DNA of 64,000 bases from Novispirillum itersonii subsp. itersonii ATCC 12639 (GTDB lineage: Bacteria > Pseudomonadota > Alphaproteobacteria > Rhodospirillales > Rhodospirillaceae), in the NCBI RefSeq assembly GCF_000381985.1, contig NZ_KB907339.1:1-64000 (forward strand), in the 5' to 3' direction. Position numbers and translations under genes: made by a program. Below the pieces are notes generated by a model, which searched no databases, had not been told where the DNA came from, and was given only the letters and a program-made list of their open reading frames with translations. This document shows positions 19,925-28,474 of this stretch, piece after piece; the first letter of the stretch is position 1; every line of letters starts with the position of its first letter.

Positions 19925-21057
19925 GGTTCCGCCCCGGTATCATCCGCCAGGCCGCCGTGATAATAGGCGCTGTCGCGGTAGCGCTTCAGAAAGTGGCGAA
20001 CCATAACCCCGATTACCGCCGCCACCGGGACCGCCAGCAGGATGCCGACAAAACCGAACAGGGTGCCGCCGGACAGCAGGGCAAAAATCATCCAGACCGG
20101 ATGCAGGCCGACCCGTTCCCCGACCAGCCATGGCGACAGGAAGTTGCCTTCAATGAACTGTCCGGCCACAAACACGGCCCCGACCAGCACAATCGGCAGG
20201 GTGTCAGAAAACTGCGCCAGCGCCAGCCCCATCGACACCACAAAGCCCAGAACGGTGCCGACGTAGGGGATGAAAGAGATCAGCCCCGCTGACAGCCCGA
20301 CCACCAGCCCCAGATCCAGCCCGACCAGCGTCAGGCCAATGGCATAAAAGGTGCCGAGGGCAAGGCAGACGGTGGCCTGCCCGCGGACAAACCCGGCCAG
20401 AACGCTGTCGGCTTCTTTCGCCAGCATACGGATGGTGTCGGCGTGGCGGCGCGGCAGCAGGGAATCGATCTGCCCGACGATCCGGTCCCAGTCCCGCAGC
20501 AGGTAAAACGACACCACCGGGGCGATGACCAGCAGCGACAGCAGATTGACCAGTGCCAGACCGCTGGTCAGCACCTGCCCCAGCAGGCCGAGGAACCATG
20601 AGGCCCCCTGACCCATCATGCCTTTGGCACTGTCGGTCAGGCTTTGGATCTGGGCCTTGGGCAGAATTTTTGCTGCCTGCTTCCACAGTGGGGCGATGCG
20701 GTCTTCAATGGCATGCAGGTAGTCAGGCACCCGGTGCAGGAAACCGACAACCTGGGACTCGATGGCAGGGGCCAGAACCAGCAGGATACCGGCGACCAGC
20801 AGCAGGAACAGGGCCGTGATGCTGGCGGTTGCAAGAGTGCGCGACAGGCGGCGCCGTTCCAGCGCATCGGCCACCGGATCCAGAAAATAGGCAACCGCCG
20901 CCCCGGCCACAAACGGCAGCAGCACTGACCGCAGCAGATAGACGCCGATCAGGGTGCCAAGGATCACTGCCGCCCAGAACAGGGCGTGCCGCTCAAGGCT
21001 CGGCAACGGCGAATCCTGCGGATCGGGATCCGGCACAGAGGGGGGCGGAGTGGTCAT
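19921..21057 (-). CDS. AI-2E family transporter (PerM/TqsA-like permease)
   Basis: An inner-membrane protein of 378 residues with the AI-2E exporter layout: two N-terminal segments (ERHALFWAAVILGTLIGVYLL region), a long soluble stretch, then a block of five to six hydrophobic segments. Conserved features include the LRDWDRIVGQIDSLLP linker and GNFLSPWLVGERVGLHPVWM near the end. Family members include the E. coli proteins TqsA and PerM, and some act as sodium/proton antiporters, so the substrate is uncertain. It is translationally coupled to hdaA. Confidence 0.88.
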   Translation of the reverse strand: MTTPPPSVPDPDPQDSPLPSLERHALFWAAVILGTLIGVYLLRSVLLPFVAGAAVAYFLDPVADALERRRLSRTLATASITALFLLLVAGILLVLAPAIESQVVGFLHRVPDYLHAIEDRIAPLWKQAAKILPKAQIQSLTDSAKGMMGQGASWFLGLLGQVLTSGLALVNLLSLLVIAPVVSFYLLRDWDRIVGQIDSLLPRRHADTIRMLAKEADSVLAGFVRGQATVCLALGTFYAIGLTLVGLDLGLVVGLSAGLISFIPYVGTVLGFVVSMGLALAQFSDTLPIVLVGAVFVAGQFIEGNFLSPWLVGERVGLHPVWMIFALLSGGTLFGFVGILLAVPVAAVIGVMVRHFLKRYRDSAYYHGGLADDTGAEP

Positions 21058-21073
21058 GGCAGGGGCACACCGT

Positions 21074-21127
21074 GTTTACAGGGGTGGCAGGGTTTACAGG
21101 GACGGCAGGGTTTACAGGGGCGGCAGG
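21074..21127. repeat. Three tandem copies of an 18-bp repeat
   Basis: The unit GTTTACAGGGNNGGCAGG occurs three times head to tail with only the NN dinucleotide changing (GT, AC, GC). The array starts 16 bases upstream of the AI-2E permease start (minus strand). It may be a slippage-prone element or a set of regulator sites. Confidence 0.85.
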
Positions 21128-21152
21128 ATTGGCAAGGTGCCGGGATGGCCTT

Positions 21153-21197
21153 AAAAAAGCAACCGGCCCGGCAGCTTACTGGTAAACCCCGGGCCGG
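21153..21197 (-). terminator. Terminator of the DUF2066 gene
   Basis: Read on the minus strand, the arms ccggcccgg and ccgggccgg form a 9-bp stem with a 17-base loop, followed by TTGCTTTTTT. It ends the DUF2066 transcript before the AI-2E/hdaA pair. Confidence 0.75.
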
Positions 21198-21245
21198 AAA
21201 AGCAGATTACGGCCCGGGGCAACACCCGGGGCCACAGCGATACCA

Positions 21246-22451
21246 CTACTGAATGACGACGGTTGACGGCTGGGAGGGGGACGGCTGGGGGGCTGCTGCC
21301 GGGGGGACCCCTCTGGTCATGACCCAGCGACCGGTGCCGTCATCGGCAAGGATGATGCCGTTCTCAGCCATGGCATGCACCAGATCAGCCGCCGCCCCGC
21401 GATGGGTGACGCTGACCACGGCTTCCCGGTTGGTCAGGCTTTGCAGCGACCAGCCGCTGACAATCTGCTGCGACAGGGCCTGACGCACGGCCAGCCAGTC
21501 GGTCAGGCCGCCGGGCAGGGTGACGGTGATGGTCAGCGAGCCTGAGCCGATCAGGGACACGGCGGAGCCCGCCTGCGTCCGCCACTGGGCATCCAGCCAG
21601 TCGGCGATGGTGTCGCTGGCGGCATCCAGCGCGGCGGTCAGGCTGCTGGTCACCGGGGCGGCGACGCTGCCCAGCGACTGGAAGGTGCCGCCGGGTCTGG
21701 CGAGTGACAGGTCGATTTTCCGGGTCTGCCCGTCACCGGACAGCACGGCTTTCACCACGACCGCATCTTCGGTGTGATACCGGCGCATCAGGGTGGCGAG
21801 GCCGGTCTGGTCCAGCGCCAGCGCCTTGGTGGCGTCCAGTGCGGCGATATCGCTGAGATCGCCGGATGGCACCACCAGCGGGGTCAGGCCAGAGCGGGGG
21901 CGCCCGGACCAGACCGCTTTCCACGGGCTACGCTCATCAAACAGCTGGGGCTGGGCATCCGGGGCAGGCTGAAAAATCGGCAGCACCACCATCGGCTTGG
22001 CCGGGGTGTCAAACACCGGCAGCCCGGCAGCCTGCAGCCGCTTTTTGGCGGTGTCGGGGAAAAAGCTGACGCTGATGGTGCCGACATAGCGGACGGAGGA
22101 TGTCTTTTCATTCTCCACAGCCACACCCAGTACCAGCGACGGCAGCTCGGCATCCGTCGGTGCGCTGACGGAGTCGCGGGCCTGCGGGCCGGACAGCCGG
22201 GCCGCCAGCTGCCGGAAAGCGGCCTTCTGCCCTTCGGCGACGGCTTTTTCACGGGCCTGCACAGCATTCCCGGCGGTCGCATCCACCGGAACCCCGGTTA
22301 TGGTATAAACCGCCATCAGATCGGCGGAATTGCTGGCGGGCGCGGTCAGCGCCGCCATCTGCGCCCGGGCCGGGACCGTTCCGGCAAAGGCAGACAGGGC
22401 GGAAACCGCGACAAAAACGCCTGCCAACGCGGCCATCCGGCGCGGCGACAT
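21246..22451 (-). CDS. DUF2066 domain-containing protein, probably exported
   Basis: A 401-residue protein from the ATG at 22451. It opens with a typical signal peptide ([20 protein letters not shown], cleavage near ARAQ) and continues with a DUF2066-type body ([20 protein letters not shown], then an AFRQLAARL helix). The function is not known. Longer starts at 22508, 22517 and 22550 are in frame and would overlap the divergent purM leader, so the start is uncertain. Its position beside purMN and the hdaA/AI-2E pair is conserved in alphaproteobacteria, which supports identification. Confidence 0.8.
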   Translation of the reverse strand: MSPRRMAALAGVFVAVSALSAFAGTVPARAQMAALTAPASNSADLMAVYTITGVPVDATAGNAVQAREKAVAEGQKAAFRQLAARLSGPQARDSVSAPTDAELPSLVLGVAVENEKTSSVRYVGTISVSFFPDTAKKRLQAAGLPVFDTPAKPMVVLPIFQPAPDAQPQLFDERSPWKAVWSGRPRSGLTPLVVPSGDLSDIAALDATKALALDQTGLATLMRRYHTEDAVVVKAVLSGDGQTRKIDLSLARPGGTFQSLGSVAAPVTSSLTAALDAASDTIADWLDAQWRTQAGSAVSLIGSGSLTITVTLPGGLTDWLAVRQALSQQIVSGWSLQSLTNREAVVSVTHRGAAADLVHAMAENGIILADDGTGRWVMTRGVPPAAAPQPSPSQPSTVVIQ

Positions 22452-22462
22452 GGCAACGGGCG

Positions 22463-22490
22463 TTGCAATGCCGGAGCGTTGCAGTATGTT
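22463..22490 (+). promoter_or_regulatory. Possible purM promoter
   Basis: TTGCAA and TATGTT are separated by 16 bases, about 60 bases before the purM start. Each box has mismatches to consensus, and the region overlaps the 5' end of the divergent DUF2066 frame if that gene uses an upstream start. The call is tentative. Confidence 0.3.
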
Positions 22491-22549
22491 CCCACCCGAG
22501 AAGGCCATGCCTCCCATCTTCAAACCACCGAACCAGCGCGAGGGCGCCA

Positions 22550-23629
22550 TTGTCTACTCCTTCAAAGACCACCGGACTCAGCTACAAGGATGCTGGCGTT
22601 GACATTGACGCCGGAAACGCTCTTGTGCAAGCCATCAAGCCGCTCGCCAAAGCAACCGCGCGCTCCGGGGCCGATTCGGCCCTTGGGGGGTTCGGCGGTC
22701 TGTTTGACCTGAAAGCGGCGGGTTTTAAAGACCCGATCCTCTGCGCCGCCAACGACGGCGTCGGTACCAAGCTGAAAGTGGCGATTGATGCCAACCGTCA
22801 CGATACCGTTGGTATCGACCTCGTGGCGATGTGTGTCAATGATCTGGTGGTGCAGGGGGCAGAGCCGCTGTTCTTCCTCGACTACTTCGCGACCGGCAAG
22901 CTGGATGTGGCGCAGGCCCGCGATGTGATCGCCGGGATCAGCGAAGGCTGCCTGCAGGCAGGCTGCGCCCTGATCGGTGGCGAAACCGCTGAAATGCCGG
23001 GCATGTACAAGTCCGGCGATTACGATCTGGCCGGGTTTGCGGTCGGCGCTGCCGAACGCGGTGAGATGATCGACGGCAGCACCTGTGCTGTCGGCGATGT
23101 GCTGATCGGTCTGGCCTCCACCGGGGTGCATTCCAACGGGTATTCGCTGGTGCGCCGCATTGTCGAACGGTCCGGCCTGTCTTACGACGCCCCGGCCCCG
23201 TTTGCCCCGGAAAAGTCGCTGGGCGAAGCCCTGCTGACCCCGACCCGGATTTATGTGAAGAGCTGTCTGGCCGCCATCCGTGCCGGTCATGTCAAGGCGC
23301 TGGCCCACATCACCGGCGGTGGCTACACCGAGAATATTCCGCGTGTTCTGCCCGACGCGGTGGCCGCCGATCTGGATGTCAGCGCCCTGCCGCTGCCGCC
23401 GGTGTTCCGCTGGCTGGCTGAAACGGGCGCTATTGCGGCCCCGGAAATGGCCCGTACCTTCAACTGCGGGACCGGGATGGTCGTGGTGGTTCCGGCGGAC
23501 CGGGTCGAGGCGGCGCTGGCCGTCTTCGCTGAGCATGGCGAAACTGCCCGGGTGATCGGTCGTCTGGCCGACCGCAACGGCGGGGAAGCCGTGCGGATGG
23601 ATGGTCTGGCCGAGGCCTGGGGTCTCTGA
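22550..23629 (+). CDS. purM: Phosphoribosylformylglycinamidine cyclo-ligase
   Basis: PurM makes aminoimidazole ribonucleotide from FGAM with ATP, step five of purine synthesis. The sequence shows [14 protein letters not shown] near the start, the [13 protein letters not shown] and [10 protein letters not shown] segments, and [11 protein letters not shown] and [13 protein letters not shown], all standard for PurM. No ATG fits the N-terminus. The TTG at 22550 has gagggcg upstream and gives 359 residues, starting just before the conserved region. It overlaps purN by one base (TGATG). Confidence 0.93.
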   Translation: MSTPSKTTGLSYKDAGVDIDAGNALVQAIKPLAKATARSGADSALGGFGGLFDLKAAGFKDPILCAANDGVGTKLKVAIDANRHDTVGIDLVAMCVNDLVVQGAEPLFFLDYFATGKLDVAQARDVIAGISEGCLQAGCALIGGETAEMPGMYKSGDYDLAGFAVGAAERGEMIDGSTCAVGDVLIGLASTGVHSNGYSLVRRIVERSGLSYDAPAPFAPEKSLGEALLTPTRIYVKSCLAAIRAGHVKALAHITGGGYTENIPRVLPDAVAADLDVSALPLPPVFRWLAETGAIAAPEMARTFNCGTGMVVVVPADRVEAALAVFAEHGETARVIGRLADRNGGEAVRMDGLAEAWGL

Positions 23630-24285
23630 TGGCCGCCGGCAAGCTGCGGGTCGGGGTTCTGGCGTCGGGGCAGGGGTCTAACCTTCAGGCCCTGATCGAC
23701 GCCTGTGCCGACCCGTCCTTTCCGGCGGAGATTGTCCATGTGCTGTCCAACGTCGAAGGGGCCTATGCGCTGGAACGGGCCCGGCGTGCCGGGATTCCCA
23801 CCGCGCTGATCCGGCACCGGGAGTATTCCAGCCGGGAAGCCTTTGACGCCGCCGTTGATGCCTGCCTGCGTGAGGCCGGGGTGGAGTTTGTCTGCCTTGC
23901 CGGGTTCATGCGGCTGCTGTCAGAAGGCTTTGTCCGTGGCTGGGACGGACGGATGATTAACATTCATCCGTCACTGCTGCCGTCTTTCAAAGGGCTGCAT
24001 ACCCATGCTCAGGCGCTTCAGGCCGGGGTGAAGGTGCATGGCTGCACCGTTCATTTCGTCCGTCCGGCGCTGGATGATGGCCCGGTGCTGGCGCAGGCGG
24101 CGGTGCCGGTGCTGCCTGGTGACAGCGCCGACCTTCTGGCAGCCCGGGTGCTGGAGCAGGAACACCGGATCTATCCGCTGGCCCTGCGGCTGATTGCTGA
24201 AGGCCGGGCCGTGGTTGACGGGGATGTGGTGCGGATTGATGCCCCGCATGCTGGTCAGGCACTGGTCAATCCCGTGGCCCCGTAA
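23629..24285 (+). CDS. purN: Phosphoribosylglycinamide formyltransferase
   Basis: PurN transfers a formyl group from 10-formyl-THF to GAR, step three of purine synthesis. The 218-residue protein has LASGQGSNLQALIDAC, the core NIHPSLLPSFKGLHTH (catalytic Asn and His) and the VHFVRPALDDGPVLAQA segment with the third catalytic residue, Asp. It is translationally coupled to purM. A strong terminator follows. Confidence 0.95.
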   Translation: MAAGKLRVGVLASGQGSNLQALIDACADPSFPAEIVHVLSNVEGAYALERARRAGIPTALIRHREYSSREAFDAAVDACLREAGVEFVCLAGFMRLLSEGFVRGWDGRMINIHPSLLPSFKGLHTHAQALQAGVKVHGCTVHFVRPALDDGPVLAQAAVPVLPGDSADLLAARVLEQEHRIYPLALRLIAEGRAVVDGDVVRIDAPHAGQALVNPVAP

Positions 24286-24307
24286 CGCCACGGAAGAACC
24301 GAAACTG

Positions 24308-24343
24308 AAAATCCCCTGCCGGAAGGTCCCGGCAGGGGATTTT
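24308..24343. terminator. Bidirectional terminator between purN and the aminotransferase
   Basis: A 15-bp stem (aaaatcccctgccgg / ccggcaggggatttt) with a 6-base loop, T-rich on both sides. It ends purMN on the plus strand and the aminotransferase gene on the minus strand. Confidence 0.88.
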
Positions 24344-24363
24344 GTTGTGCTGAGACCGGCGGA

Positions 24364-25236
24364 TTAGGTTCCGGCGCTGGCGCGGGCAAAGTCCCAGTAC
24401 AGTTCCCGGGCTTTGCGGTACAGCGGGCCGATGGCGTATCCCCGGTCCTCCACCCGCAGGCAGGGCTGCACTTTGGCGTAGTTGCCGGTCGAAAAAACTT
24501 CATCGGCCTGCAGGACATCGGTGAAGGTGATGGAACGTTCCTGCACCTCGACCCCGGCCTGCCGCAGCAGTCCGATGATCCGCTGCCGGGTCAGTCCGTT
24601 GAGGAACGTGCCATTGGGGACAGGAGTATGGACCACGCCGTTTTTGGCGAAAAACAGGTTGGTGTAAGCGAATTCGGCGACGTTGCCGGAGGGGTCAGGG
24701 ACCACGGCGGTGTCAAAGCCCTTGTTATGGGCTTCGACCACGCAGCGGGTGACATTGGGGTACAGGCAGGCGGCCTTGGCCTCGGTCGGGGCCATGTCGC
24801 GGGCAGGGCGGCGGTAGCTGGACAGGCAGGCGGTGAAACCGGCGTCTTCCGGTGGCATCGGGGCATCAAACAGGCACAGGGCAAAGCGGGTGGATGCCGG
24901 GTCAGGCACCAGCATACCGTCTTCGCCCCAGAACACCGGCTTGATGTACAGGGTGCTGTCCAGACCGGCCCGGCGGATCCCTTCCCATGCCAGTTCGGCA
25001 ATTTCCGCGCCGGTCAGCATCGGCCGCAGCCCCAGAACGCGGGCTGACCGGACCGCCCGTTCGCAGTGGGCGATCAGGTCGGGGGCCATCCCTTCAAAGT
25101 ACCGGGCTCCGTCAAAAACAGAGGATCCCAGCCACACCGCATGACTGTGGGGACCCAGCAGACCGGGGTTGCCGAGGTGCCAGCGGCTGTCGGCATAAAC
25201 AAGCAGCGGCGCTGAGGAAGGGGAAACACCGGACAT
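24364..25236 (-). CDS. Class IV aminotransferase, branched-chain type
   Basis: A PLP-dependent fold-IV aminotransferase of 290 residues. The PLP lysine is K154 in TEAKAACLYPN, and the phosphate-binding region FAYTNLFFAKNG and FLNGLTRQRI are present, as in branched-chain aminotransferases. The ATG at 25236 has aaggcaggt upstream; the 14-codon in-frame extension lacks homology. It is shorter than IlvE and could instead be a D-amino-acid or aminodeoxychorismate-lyase relative. It is monocistronic. Confidence 0.85.
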   Translation of the reverse strand: MSGVSPSSAPLLVYADSRWHLGNPGLLGPHSHAVWLGSSVFDGARYFEGMAPDLIAHCERAVRSARVLGLRPMLTGAEIAELAWEGIRRAGLDSTLYIKPVFWGEDGMLVPDPASTRFALCLFDAPMPPEDAGFTACLSSYRRPARDMAPTEAKAACLYPNVTRCVVEAHNKGFDTAVVPDPSGNVAEFAYTNLFFAKNGVVHTPVPNGTFLNGLTRQRIIGLLRQAGVEVQERSITFTDVLQADEVFSTGNYAKVQPCLRVEDRGYAIGPLYRKARELYWDFARASAGT

Positions 25237-25399
25237 CGGACACCTGCCTTGCTGGATTTTTTGGGTGTGGCGCAGCATCGTGCTGCTGTCTGGATCATCA
25301 CCGTATTTTGGAGAATCAGGATAAGCAGGGTGGGTGCCGTTTGTCCAATCCTGCTGAAGAACCAGATGGTTCCGGTGCCTTGCCTGTCACCGGCACGCG

Positions 25400-25432
25400 A
25401 AAAAAAACACCCCGCCGGGGGCAGGGTGTTTT
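25400..25432 (-). terminator. Terminator of the MCP-tip-like gene
   Basis: On the minus strand a stem (aaaacaccc / gggtgtttt) with GC-rich interior runs into eight T residues. It lies about 30 bases past the stop of the gene at 25463. Confidence 0.8.
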
Positions 25433-25462
25433 CAGATCAACGGTCTCTGGCGGTGCCGGATA

Positions 25463-26074
25463 TCAGGATTTGCGGCGCATGTTCAGGCGTTCGGCGGCGT
25501 CGAGAACGGTTTTCACCGCGCGGTCGGAATCATCAACCATTGCCCGCAGGTCGGTGATGTAACGCTTCATGGTGTTGGCAACGGTCCGGAATTCCGGCTC
25601 ATAGCGCCCGGCACCGGCGGCTTCGATCGCGATATTGGTGGCAATCCCGTTGGACTGCTCGGCGATACGGCGGATGGTCTGGGCGTGAACGGAAATCTGC
25701 TTGGCATGTTCGGCCAGAGAGGAGACGACATCGTCGTCGGTGTCGCTCTCGTCGCTGGCACCTTTGGCCAGATCCTGCGCCTTGCCCTGCAGGGTGTGCA
25801 TGTCTTCCTGCACCCGGTTGAGCTGGCTGACCAGCTGGCGGGTGTACTGAGTCAGCGCCCGGACGGCAACACCGGCGGTTCCGGCGCGCCCGGCGGCCAG
25901 TTCGGCATTCAGCGACAGGATGCGCATGTCTTCCGACAGTTCGCGCAGACGGACAAAGGCGTGCAGGGCCGTGTCGCACTGGGTGAACATGTCGGCGACG
26001 GCACTGTCAAACCGGGACTGGGATCCGGACGAGACAGCCGGGGCAGTCGTTACAGTGTCTTGAGTGTCATGCAT
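25463..26074 (-). CDS. Small soluble protein with two MCP-tip-like segments
   Basis: A 203-residue protein with no membrane segment or signal peptide; start ATG at 26074. It is predicted helical coiled coil. Residues 50-85 (MRILSLNAELAAGRAG...) and residues 141-178 (SNGIATNIAIEAAGAG...) each resemble the signalling tip of methyl-accepting proteins, whose core is [14 protein letters not shown] followed by a FAVVANEVK-type helix. A normal receptor has one tip per chain. The acidic linker around residue 108 (SDESDTDDDV) separates the two. Function is unknown; a link to CheA/CheW or to the chemoreceptor 2.4 kb away is only a guess. Confidence 0.7.
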   Translation of the reverse strand: MHDTQDTVTTAPAVSSGSQSRFDSAVADMFTQCDTALHAFVRLRELSEDMRILSLNAELAAGRAGTAGVAVRALTQYTRQLVSQLNRVQEDMHTLQGKAQDLAKGASDESDTDDDVVSSLAEHAKQISVHAQTIRRIAEQSNGIATNIAIEAAGAGRYEPEFRTVANTMKRYITDLRAMVDDSDRAVKTVLDAAERLNMRRKS

Positions 26075-26526
26075 TCCGGTACCACCCCAGTTTTTTTGAT
26101 GGCGGCCGCCGGGATATGGATCTGTCCCCTGTCGGCGGCTGTACGATTGGCCAAACGTTGCGTGGCAAAGGATCCCGCCGGATTGACCGCGCGACCGGAT
26201 TAATTGCCGGTCTGCGCAGTTTCCGCAGCCCCTTCCCTGTGGGCCGGATAACCCCTGCTTCATGAAGAATAATCTGCCGCGATGCCAACGCAACACAAAT
26301 GACGGCTCCGCCGGATGAATCTTTCCGCAGACCGCTTAAAAATCCGTCCGCAGACCTATGACGGGTCTGTGAACGTTTGATTGACCGGTGTCAGGGACAA
26401 AGGTAATCAGAGTGATACGTGCCGCGTGCGGCCCAGAGCAGGACGGAATCCGGCGGACGACAGTCCGGGGATCCGCTGCCGGAGAAGCCGTCGGGCCACA
26501 GGGGAAGAACTGGTGCCGGAAAGCCG
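26075..26526. other. Divergent intergenic region, no gene seen
   Basis: A 452-base region between the MCP-tip-like gene (minus) and the ABC protein (plus). In-frame upstream extensions of both genes cross it but have no family resemblance. A weak promoter-like pair (TTGACC, 17 bases, TAATCA) lies near 26380-26410 on the plus strand. I see no tRNA or clear structured RNA. Confidence 0.5.
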
Positions 26527-28392
26527 ATGACATCACACCCGGATACTCCGGACTCTGCCGGTTCCGGCAGAAAGCCGACCGTTGGGCCGACAGGCGGCTC
26601 CGGCAGCGGGGCCCCCCGCCGGGGCTCTGCACCGATGCGGACCTGGCGGGTTCTGTTCCGCGATATTCTGGCGCTGGCCGGTCCCTTCTGGCGGTCGCGT
26701 GACCGCTGGAAGGCTATTGGCTGGACCGTTGCGCTGGTGATCCTGACCATTGGTCAGGTCTCGGTGCCGGTGGCCCTGAATGTCTGGAGCGAGCGGCTGT
26801 TTGACGCACTGGAGCAGCGTGCCTTCCCGATGTTTGTCACCCTGATCGGGGCACTGCTGCTGATCATTGGCGGCAATGTGATGATTGTGGCCCTGCACCT
26901 GCGCACCAAGCGCCGCCTGCAGGTGGCCTGGCGTGGCTGGCTGTCGCGGCGGCTGCTGGATGAATGGATGGCGGCCGGGCGTCATTATCAGGCTACCCTG
27001 ATTGAGGGGGAGCATGACAACCCCGATGGCCGTATCGCCGAAGACATCCGCATCACCACGGAATACGCGGTCGATCTGGCCCATTCCCTGCTGTACTCGG
27101 TGTTGCTGCTGATCAGCTTCACCCAGATCCTCTGGACCCTGTCAGGGTCGCCGGAGATCACCCTGTTCGGAACCGATCTGTACCTGCCGGGGCATCTGGT
27201 CTGGGTGGCGCTGATCTATGCCACCGTCGGGACCACTGTCGCGTTTTTCCTTGGCCGTCCGCTGGTCCGGGCGGTCAACCGCCGCCAGACGGATGAGGCG
27301 AACTTCCGGTTCGGTCTGGTGCATGCCCGGGAAAACTCTCTGGCCATCGCGGTGCTGCACGGCGAGCCGGATGAGCGCCGCCGCCTGAACCTGCTGTTCC
27401 GCGGGGTGTCGCGGGCGTGGGACCGTCAGACCGGGGCGCTGACCAATATTTTCTTTTTCACCGCCAGCTGGTCGGTGCTGTCGCAGGTGTTTCCGGTGCT
27501 GATCGCGGCCCCGCGCTATATTTCCGGGGCGATTACCCTTGGCGGTCTGATGCAGACGGCGCAGGCGTTTCAGCAGATGATCGCGGCGCTGTCGTGGCCG
27601 ATCGACAATCTGTCGAAAGTGGCGGAGTGGCGGGCCTCGGTGGAGCGGGTGCTGGGTCTGCATGATGCCATGCTGGCCCTGTCCCGCCGGAATATGGTGG
27701 CGGAAGGCCCGACCATTTCCCTGCGCCGCACGGCTGAGCAGGTGTTCGGTTTTACCGGCCTTGAGGTACAGGAGCCCGATGGATCTCTGGTGATTTCCGC
27801 CTTTGACGGGCAGATCGGGCCGGGACAGAAGATGCTGATCACCGGTGATCCGGGGATGGTCAACAAACTGTTTAAGGTCGTGGCCCGTCTGTGGCCGTGG
27901 GGGCGCGGACGGCTGGATCTTCCCCAGCGGGAGGAGCTGTTCTTCATGCCACAGCGCCCTTATCTGCCGATTGGTGACCTGCGGGCCGTGGTCTGTTACC
28001 CGATGCCACCCGAGCATTATGGCGATGAACAGATTGTTGAGGTCCTGCAGCGGGTCGGTCTGGAAGATCTGATCCCGTCACTGGGGACGGAAGCAACCTG
28101 GGAAAATGTGCTGGCGGTCGGTGATCAGCAGCGCCTTGGCTTTGCCCGGCTGCTTCTGACCCGTCCGCGCTGGATCTGCCTGCAGGATGCCACCGACGGC
28201 CTTGACCCTGATGCCGAGCATACGATGATCCGTATTCTTCAGCGGGAGTTCCCGAAAGCCGGTCTGCTGGTGATGGGGCGTCCGCTGCCGCTGGATGGTG
28301 GCTTTGACCGGATTCTGACCATCCTGCGGGTGAACAGCCATGCGGAAGTCACGGAGACACCGGTGGTCCATACCGTGCCATTTGGTCAGTGA
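26527..28392 (+). CDS. SbmA/BacA-YddA family ABC transporter with a degenerate ATPase domain
   Basis: A fused membrane-ATPase protein of 621 residues. The N-terminal half has about six membrane segments and the family features FDALEQRAFPMF, NPDGRIAEDIR and the EANFRFGLVHARENSLAIA stretch. The C-terminal half aligns with an ABC ATPase but has lost key residues. Walker A reads GDPGMVNK (440-447) in place of GxxGxGKS, the signature reads AVGDQQRLG (530-538), and Walker B reads CLQDAT, with the Mg-binding Asp replaced by Q553. Relatives such as YddA keep intact motifs. It has no partner ABC gene nearby. I infer it is not a standard ATP-driven pump. Confidence 0.85.
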   Translation: MTSHPDTPDSAGSGRKPTVGPTGGSGSGAPRRGSAPMRTWRVLFRDILALAGPFWRSRDRWKAIGWTVALVILTIGQVSVPVALNVWSERLFDALEQRAFPMFVTLIGALLLIIGGNVMIVALHLRTKRRLQVAWRGWLSRRLLDEWMAAGRHYQATLIEGEHDNPDGRIAEDIRITTEYAVDLAHSLLYSVLLLISFTQILWTLSGSPEITLFGTDLYLPGHLVWVALIYATVGTTVAFFLGRPLVRAVNRRQTDEANFRFGLVHARENSLAIAVLHGEPDERRRLNLLFRGVSRAWDRQTGALTNIFFFTASWSVLSQVFPVLIAAPRYISGAITLGGLMQTAQAFQQMIAALSWPIDNLSKVAEWRASVERVLGLHDAMLALSRRNMVAEGPTISLRRTAEQVFGFTGLEVQEPDGSLVISAFDGQIGPGQKMLITGDPGMVNKLFKVVARLWPWGRGRLDLPQREELFFMPQRPYLPIGDLRAVVCYPMPPEHYGDEQIVEVLQRVGLEDLIPSLGTEATWENVLAVGDQQRLGFARLLLTRPRWICLQDATDGLDPDAEHTMIRILQREFPKAGLLVMGRPLPLDGGFDRILTILRVNSHAEVTETPVVHTVPFGQ

Positions 28393-28414
28393 CAGACCTG
28401 AGGGGAGAGATGAC

Positions 28415-28448
28415 AAAAAAACCGGCCCCTCGTGAGGGCCGGTTTTTT
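28415..28448. terminator. Bidirectional terminator between ABC gene and chemoreceptor
   Basis: An 8-bp GC stem (accggccc / gggccggt) extended by A/T tracts on both sides (six A, six T), with a 7-base loop. It serves the plus-strand ABC gene and the minus-strand chemoreceptor gene. Confidence 0.88.
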
Positions 28449-28474
28449 AAAATCGGAACGTGATTATGGGCGGA

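Noticed and set aside
22550-22572. Long N-terminal form of the DUF2066 protein starting at or beyond 22550
   Set aside because: It would overlap the purM start and put 33 or more residues before a good signal peptide.
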